Shown: piece by piece, positions 58,891-64,000 of the stretch | Numbering within the stretch: position 1 is the first letter of the stretch | Layout of the letters: every line of letters begins with the position of its first letter | DNA from: Flaccisagitta enflata | Lineage: Eukaryota > Chaetognatha > Sagittoidea > Aphragmophora | Length of the DNA: 64,000 nucleotides | Assembly: GCA_965153355.1 (NCBI GenBank) | Contig: OZ231127.1 | Coordinates: 60,884,001 to 60,948,000, forward strand | Reading direction: 5' to 3' | Translations under genes and position numbers: made by a program | Notes under the pieces: generated by a model | The model's input: only the letters and a program-made list of their open reading frames with translations | Database searches by the model: none | Told to the model about the DNA's origin: nothing

Positions 58891-59633
58891 CAGGGCCGAC
58901 GAGAGGGGGGGTCAACACCACCCTAGAAGGAGGGCCTGGGCCCAAGGGGGGCCTGGGAGGGCCCCTGAGGTAAGAAAAAAAGAAAAAAAAAGAAAAAAAA
59001 GATTAGACAAAAAAGAAAAAAAATGGTGGAAAAAAAAAAGACTGAGCATAATTTAGATTAGATAATGGCAAATTGTTAGTGAAGTTAAAGTCCCAACTAT
59101 TCTAATGATATAGTGCATTTTACTTTCAACACAAAGGAAAAAAGAGGCATAAAACAGAAAAGAAAAACAAAACAGAAAAAAAAACAGAAAAAAAAACGGA
59201 TTTAAAAAGTAGTTCTAATTCAAAAAAGATATCAAAAAGATTTTAAAAGAAACTTTAGACCTAAGATCTCATATCTATATCACAATTCCTTTATGGTTAA
59301 GAAGCTAGAGCCCTGCAAAGCCAAAGAAAAGCATTGATTTGCAAAAATGTATTTTCATAAAAGAGTTGCAAAACTGAAATAGCAATATTCTTACTCAAAT
59401 TAAAAGTAATTTTGAACAAACAAAAAAGTGGCAATATCAGATTGGCATCAAATAAAAGTATTTTTCAAGAGTTTTCAAATGACCCTAAGTTTTAAATAGG
59501 TTTTTAATTGTATGCAAGTGACTCTGTAACCCGCTTTGTCTTTCAATTGGTCGGTCTGTCAGTTTGGGGTGGTATGGTGGCCCAGCCAAAGGGGCTAGAG
59601 GGGGGAGAACCGCCGATCCTCTCCCCAGCCCTG
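58891..59633. mobile_element. hAT-like MITE inserted in the 115-bp satellite
   Basis: Left end CAGGGCCGACGAGAGGGGGG, right end CCTCTCCCCAGCCCTG. Flanked by CCGCCAAT (58883-58890) and CCGCCATT (59634-59641), an 8-bp duplication with one mismatch. The interior is A-rich with a family A array fragment (GTAACCCGCTTTGTCTTTCA) at 59527. Confidence 0.7.
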
Positions 59634-59880
59634 CCGCCATTATGTACGCTTGTCTTCATGTCTTCATGCTTTATGCCGGAAAGCCGTGACCTTTCCTTGA
59701 AAACATGGACTAATATCTGACGGACTGTAAGAATGACAAGCCTTACAGCCAAAATGTACCCTTGTCTTCATGCTTTATGCCGGAAAGCCGTGTCCTTCCC
59801 TTGACGACATGGACAGATATCTGACGGACTGTAAAAATGACTAACCTTACCGCCAACGTGTACCCTTGTCTTCATAGATG
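59634..59880. repeat. 115-bp tandem array, right part
   Basis: Two further units (CTTCATGCTTTATGCCGGAA, CTGACGGACTGTAAGAATGA) resume directly after the insertion. 59881-60523 is unassigned. Confidence 0.85.
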
Positions 59881-60523
59881 ATATAATACTTCGTGCGAAG
59901 CCAAAGAAGGGGAAGGAGAAAGGTAGAATGATGATTGAGTATGTGAGAGAGGCAGAGAGGAAAGGGTAGAATAGATCGGAAACCAGATAAGTAAAAGACT
60001 AAAAGCCATCGACGATAACGGTCTAGATTTCGCGAAGAATCCAAAATTGGCAAAAATCCATCAAATCAGAGAATGAAAGTGGAACACATTCTGGCCCTAC
60101 TTTGTTTTCCGTGCCAAAAGCAAATTTTAGGATGGGATTTCGAATGGAACTTAGATGTACCGTATTGACTATAGCTTACATATAGGGTAAAGTCATCGTG
60201 ACTGGATTTTAGTCAAGGTGGAACAGACGAACGGACATGCCCAATCAGAAGTCGCATTCAGAATACAGATGCGGTCATTGAGATTACATACACAAGCGGA
60301 AGTGACAGAGAGAGTCATCATCTGCAGCTGCAAGCTTGGCATCAGTCTGGATCAAAAGCTGATTAATAATGAATGAGATGAATTAGGCAGAAGAACATAA
60401 TGAAAATGTAGACGAATGGAGGAACTTGAACGCAGCATGCAGCATGCAGCAGGCAGTCGAACAAAATAGTTACTGGCGCAACCTATGTGCTCAATGACTT
60501 CTTGGCAATCAAGATTGTGTAAG

Positions 60524-60614
<91 letters not shown>
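60524..60614. repeat. (GT)n microsatellite
   Basis: About 90 bp of GT. Confidence 0.95.
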
Positions 60615-61074
60615 ATGTGGAAAGGACAAATCCACGCCCTCTACATGAGACTACTTTAAGATCTGCAATTGTCAAGGATCATTTCTATACGCCGCCAGAT
60701 GGATATACAATTCGAATGACAGGCTTTATAGATTCAATAACTAAGCCCAACTTAGCGGTGTTGATGGTGTTGGCAATGGCACTGTCGATGGCAATGGTAC
60801 TATTGCTGACGTATTGTTGACTATTGTTGACGTATTCATTCCCCATTGATCTACGGACTTAAGCGTTTTCGGCCAAATCAACTCAAAACTCTGTCACTTT
60901 CACCTAGTCTCTGGCTAAGCGTCGGATCCGACGGGCCGAGAGAGGTGAAAAGAAAAAAGTGTTTCTTGTCTCTAAATCCTTTTCTCGTTGAAATGTTAAG
61001 GAAATTCTGTCTCGCACGATTACCTCATCTAAAAAAACAATCAATCTACCAATCTGTCTATCAATCTATCAACC

Positions 61075-62694
61075 ATGGCTGATATGGTAGTAAATGAATT
61101 ACTGTGTTTTCTCGCGTTTTATGGCGACAAACTTGATCGGAACAGTCTCTTTTCGGTAATTTCGGAGTTCTACACTCATAATGAAGCAGTAGACGCAAAG
61201 AAGCTGTTAATCTCCGAATGTGAAACTCTTCGCCTCACCAACGCAATAACAAATTTCAAAAAGAAGCGCCTGAACACAAAAGATGATGTTTTACAAAAAG
61301 TTACTTCGGATATTTTGGATATCTGGGAAGTGATTGACTGTCACAAGGGTGGAAAGACAAAGTCTATTTTTGTGGCCGCCGATCCGTCACGTCTACCGTC
61401 TGTAGAAGCAGAAAAAGTTGACGTGAATAGCCTCGCATCGGCAGTTTCTTCTCTTCAGCAACAAGTTTCGTCCATCGCCAACATTGTCACGCGGATCGAC
61501 AAACGGGTGGAATCCACGACGGCAGGATCTGCTCTTAACGATTCTTTCTGCTCCACTGATCGTCCTAACTCTCCTCGGCACCTACCGTTCACGCCGACAC
61601 ATACAAAAGACGATTTAGTTGCTGCATTTAAAAAGACTCAGTCTATTGGTTCGAGACGTCGACTGGATTCAACGGCACTTCCTTTCATCCCGGCAAAAGT
61701 GAAAGAAACGTCAGCAAGGGTTACGTTGGAAACTGACGGATCGGACAACGTGGCATCAACAAACGCGGCGTTGGAAAACGGGACTTCAGATTTTCCAGAA
61801 ACAGATTGTGCGTCAGCAGAACTCGCGGAAACAAACTCATTGGAATTGGCGCCATCTTCGGCGTCTGTTTCGGAAGCGTCACCGGCGCCTTCATCAACAG
61901 TACCGGCGTCATCGGTGGTGTCAGTTTTTCCGTCGGCGTCACCAGCGCCTCTTCCATTGGCGTCAACAGCGTCTATTCCGTCAGCGTCAACGGCGCCTCT
62001 TCCATTGGAACCAACTGCGCCTCTCCCACCGGCGTTAACGGCGCCTCTTCCATCGGCGTCATCGGCGGCGTCACCGGCGGAGTCACCGGCGCCTTCATTG
62101 GCGGCGACAACAGCAGTAACAGATCCCGGTACAACGGCGGCGGCGGCGGCAGCGACAGCAGCAGCAGCAGCAGCGGCAAGTGTCAAAAACAATCTGTCAA
62201 AGGCAGCGGCGGACAAAGCGGCAGCAATAGCAGCTGCTAAAGCAATTGGCCAGTCGGTTAAAACTGGTTCTTACGCCGAGACAGCCTCGACTCTTAACGA
62301 AAAGACCGAGGATTGGCAAGACCCGAATGCAAAAAGAAAATCAACCAAAAAGTCGATCAAAGGAACCAACGAGTCCAGTGAACTGAAAGGTGTACCTCTT
62401 CCGACGCGTGACTATTGGCAATTCGCAGTGTACCGGCTTGATGAATCAACGACAGCTGAAGCGATTCGACGTGACCTTCACAAACACAATGTCGAGGTCA
62501 AAGATGTTTGGTTATTGCCATCAGGTAGTAAGGGCACAAAAACAGCCAAAGTGCGTGTTGCGAGAGAACACAAGGAAAGAGCCAAAAATGGTGAAATCTG
62601 GCCTCGATTCTGCACAGTCAGAGACTGGGAATTCAGAAAAGGGAAAGAAAAGAAGAAGGATGCGGCAACAAAGCCACAGTCAGAGAACAAATGA
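61075..62694 (+). CDS. LINE ORF1 protein
   Basis: 539 codons, ATG in good context (aaccATGG). Residues 1-110 hold an N-terminal domain (VVNELLCFLAFYGDKLDRNS ... DAKKLLISECETL) seen in marine-invertebrate LINE ORF1s. 116-148 is a short coiled coil (SLASAVSSLQQQVSSIANIV). 250-390 is an Ala/Pro/Ser/Thr-rich low-complexity part built from a GCGCCTCTTCCATTGGCGTC-like minisatellite. 445-505 is an RRM-like fold (YWQFAVYRLDESTTAEAIRR ... VKDVWLLPSG). The basic tail ends KGKEKKKDAATKPQSENK. It likely binds the element RNA. Confidence 0.85.
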   Translation: MADMVVNELLCFLAFYGDKLDRNSLFSVISEFYTHNEAVDAKKLLISECETLRLTNAITNFKKKRLNTKDDVLQKVTSDILDIWEVIDCHKGGKTKSIFVAADPSRLPSVEAEKVDVNSLASAVSSLQQQVSSIANIVTRIDKRVESTTAGSALNDSFCSTDRPNSPRHLPFTPTHTKDDLVAAFKKTQSIGSRRRLDSTALPFIPAKVKETSARVTLETDGSDNVASTNAALENGTSDFPETDCASAELAETNSLELAPSSASVSEASPAPSSTVPASSVVSVFPSASPAPLPLASTASIPSASTAPLPLEPTAPLPPALTAPLPSASSAASPAESPAPSLAATTAVTDPGTTAAAAAATAAAAAAASVKNNLSKAAADKAAAIAAAKAIGQSVKTGSYAETASTLNEKTEDWQDPNAKRKSTKKSIKGTNESSELKGVPLPTRDYWQFAVYRLDESTTAEAIRRDLHKHNVEVKDVWLLPSGSKGTKTAKVRVAREHKERAKNGEIWPRFCTVRDWEFRKGKEKKKDAATKPQSENK

Positions 62695-64000
62695 GTCATT
62701 TGTGCCATACTTCCTTTCATTTTGTACTCTCTTTCTTTTCGCTTCCACAATAACAAATGTCAATATTGCATCATTCAATCTTCATGGATACAAATCCTCA
62801 TCCAATTACCTTAAATCATGTATCACCAGACACGGTGGCATCTGGATGACTCAAGAGCATTGGCTCACAGAACAGCAATTACCAATGTTGCAACAGACAG
62901 GTGCTCAATTTTGCGCCAGATCTGGCATGCAAGAATCCATATCTTCAAAAATGTACAAAGGCAGGCCATATGGGGGTGTGTGCATAGCATGGTCTCCGCA
63001 TCTAAATCATTTAATCACTCCATTAGCTAATTTTCGCCATAAACGTGTCGTTGGTGCGGAGCTAAGGACAGAAAAAGACAATTTCTTGCTACTTTGTGCA
63101 TATTTGCCATTCTATAGTGCCACAAATCGCGCTGAATGCTTGACGGATACAATGGATGCCATTAGCATGATGGAATCAATTATTGAAGAATTTCCGGACC
63201 ACAAAATAGTTATTGGGGGAGATTTGAATACAGAGCTGAAAGGCAACTCGCCATTTGATCCTCTATGGAACGAATTTACGTCTAAATTCCAATTAGCATA
63301 TTGTGACTCGCGATTCCCGTCAGATTCAATCACGTATCGACACGATACGTTGGGTCAGTCAAAATGGAACGACCACTTCATTGTCAGTTCTTGCCTCCTA
63401 GAAGACGATATGCTGAGAGGATTTTCCATATTAGATGAAGGTGAAAATACATCTGACCATCTTCCCATTCTAATGAAACTGTCAATAAGTTTGAAAGAGA
63501 ATAAAAATACCGAGAAAATCACTGCGCCTCCGCCGACACTTCGTTGGTCAAAACTGAGTGACAAGCTAAAGGCTGAATACACTCAAAGATTGGACACAAT
63601 TGTCAGGGCTGCCCCAGCGCCATTTGACTCGCGTTGTTGTCTATCACAATGTCTCTGTGAGAATGGCTCCTGCAAACTGAGACTTCAACATGAGTATGAT
63701 TTTCTCATTCTATCCATGAAAGAGGCAGACAGCTTCTTGCCTCGAGATAAACCCGGTACCGAAAAAGATTGGTGGACTGACGAGTTGAGTTCATTAAAAA
63801 ACGACTCTCAAGAAACTCACTCCGCATGGGTCAACGCTGGTCGCCCTCCTTCAGGTCCCATTCGTGATGAACGTCTCCGTGTGAGAGCTTTATACAAACG
63901 AGGAATACGTGCTGCGCAACGAGCACCTAAACAAGCTGTTTGGAACAGAATGCACTCTGCAATGGCTGACAAGGACACTAATTCTTTTTGGAAGTCTTGG
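62660..64000 (+). CDS. LINE ORF2, endonuclease region (partial, runs off the window)
   Basis: Frame opens at ATG 62660, overlapping ORF1 by 35 nt in the +1 frame (MRQQSHSQRTNESFVPYFLS); a later start is possible. APE/EEP endonuclease motifs are in order: SFNLHG (Asn), TQEHWL (Glu, about 62850), IGGDLNTE (about 63215), SDHLPI (about 63455). After the domain come DWWTDELSSLKND, SAWVNAGRPPSGPIRDERLR and WNRMHSAMADKDTNSFWKSW, the usual linker before the reverse transcriptase in CR1/L2-like elements. The protein nicks target DNA and would prime reverse transcription. Confidence 0.9.
   Translation, partial: MRQQSHSQRTNESFVPYFLSFCTLFLFASTITNVNIASFNLHGYKSSSNYLKSCITRHGGIWMTQEHWLTEQQLPMLQQTGAQFCARSGMQESISSKMYKGRPYGGVCIAWSPHLNHLITPLANFRHKRVVGAELRTEKDNFLLLCAYLPFYSATNRAECLTDTMDAISMMESIIEEFPDHKIVIGGDLNTELKGNSPFDPLWNEFTSKFQLAYCDSRFPSDSITYRHDTLGQSKWNDHFIVSSCLLEDDMLRGFSILDEGENTSDHLPILMKLSISLKENKNTEKITAPPPTLRWSKLSDKLKAEYTQRLDTIVRAAPAPFDSRCCLSQCLCENGSCKLRLQHEYDFLILSMKEADSFLPRDKPGTEKDWWTDELSSLKNDSQETHSAWVNAGRPPSGPIRDERLRVRALYKRGIRAAQRAPKQAVWNRMHSAMADKDTNSFWKSW

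Larger units (their letters stand above)
60840..64000 (+). mobile_element. Non-LTR retrotransposon (CR1/L2-like clade), 5' part
   Basis: Two overlapping ORFs in LINE order: ORF1 (nucleic-acid-binding type) and ORF2 (APE endonuclease start). The 5' limit is uncertain. The reverse transcriptase would lie beyond 64000. Both ORFs are intact as far as visible, suggesting a young copy. Confidence 0.85.

Overview
The window looks like nuclear DNA of an invertebrate metazoan, probably marine, though the sequence does not fix the species. Reasons: a protein kinase D gene split into small exons with GT/AG introns; a CR1/L2-like non-LTR retrotransposon whose ORF1 resembles cnidarian and sponge elements; tRNA-derived SINEs; hAT- and mariner-like MITEs; and very heavy simple-sequence DNA (TTG, GA, GT, CAT and GGTC arrays).

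Layout. 1-3783 (minus) is one intronless reading frame of at least 1261 codons for a secreted repeat protein; its 3' end lies outside the window. 3.8-13 kb is mostly repeats. It holds two plus-strand exons of a protein kinase D catalytic domain (8005-8111, 9330-9491) and two minus-strand exons of a possible ZC2HC1-type zinc-finger gene (11269-11206, 10680-10619) just downstream of paired CCAAT boxes. 13.6-33.9 kb carries ten phase-compatible minus-strand exons (605 codons) for the regulatory half of protein kinase D: N-terminal domain, C1a, C1b and acidic/Gln-rich linker. Intron 3 (22.4-29.5 kb) contains the last two exons of an unidentified gene on the opposite strand. 35-60 kb is repeat-dominated, with an orphan C-terminal exon at 40383-40484 and a few weak exon candidates. 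61.07-64.0 kb is a LINE with ORF1 complete and ORF2 (APE endonuclease) running off the window.

The regulatory and catalytic parts of protein kinase D sit on opposite strands, and the PH domain, glycine loop and rest of the kinase were not found. This points to an inversion, a second gene or a misassembly.

The most unusual feature is a set of interspersed 150-400 bp elements built alike: a terminal hairpin, an internal GGTC-type or 20-bp GC-rich minisatellite, and a second end. In families A and B the word in the hairpin stem reappears at the far end, and in family A the two change together from subfamily to subfamily. They resemble non-autonomous Helitron/Helentron elements with central tandem repeats (DINE-TR1, pearl/HINE types), but the paired terminal words deserve attention.

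All coordinates come from reading by eye; splice junctions rest on GT/AG consensus, phase continuity and remembered family similarity, not on alignment software.
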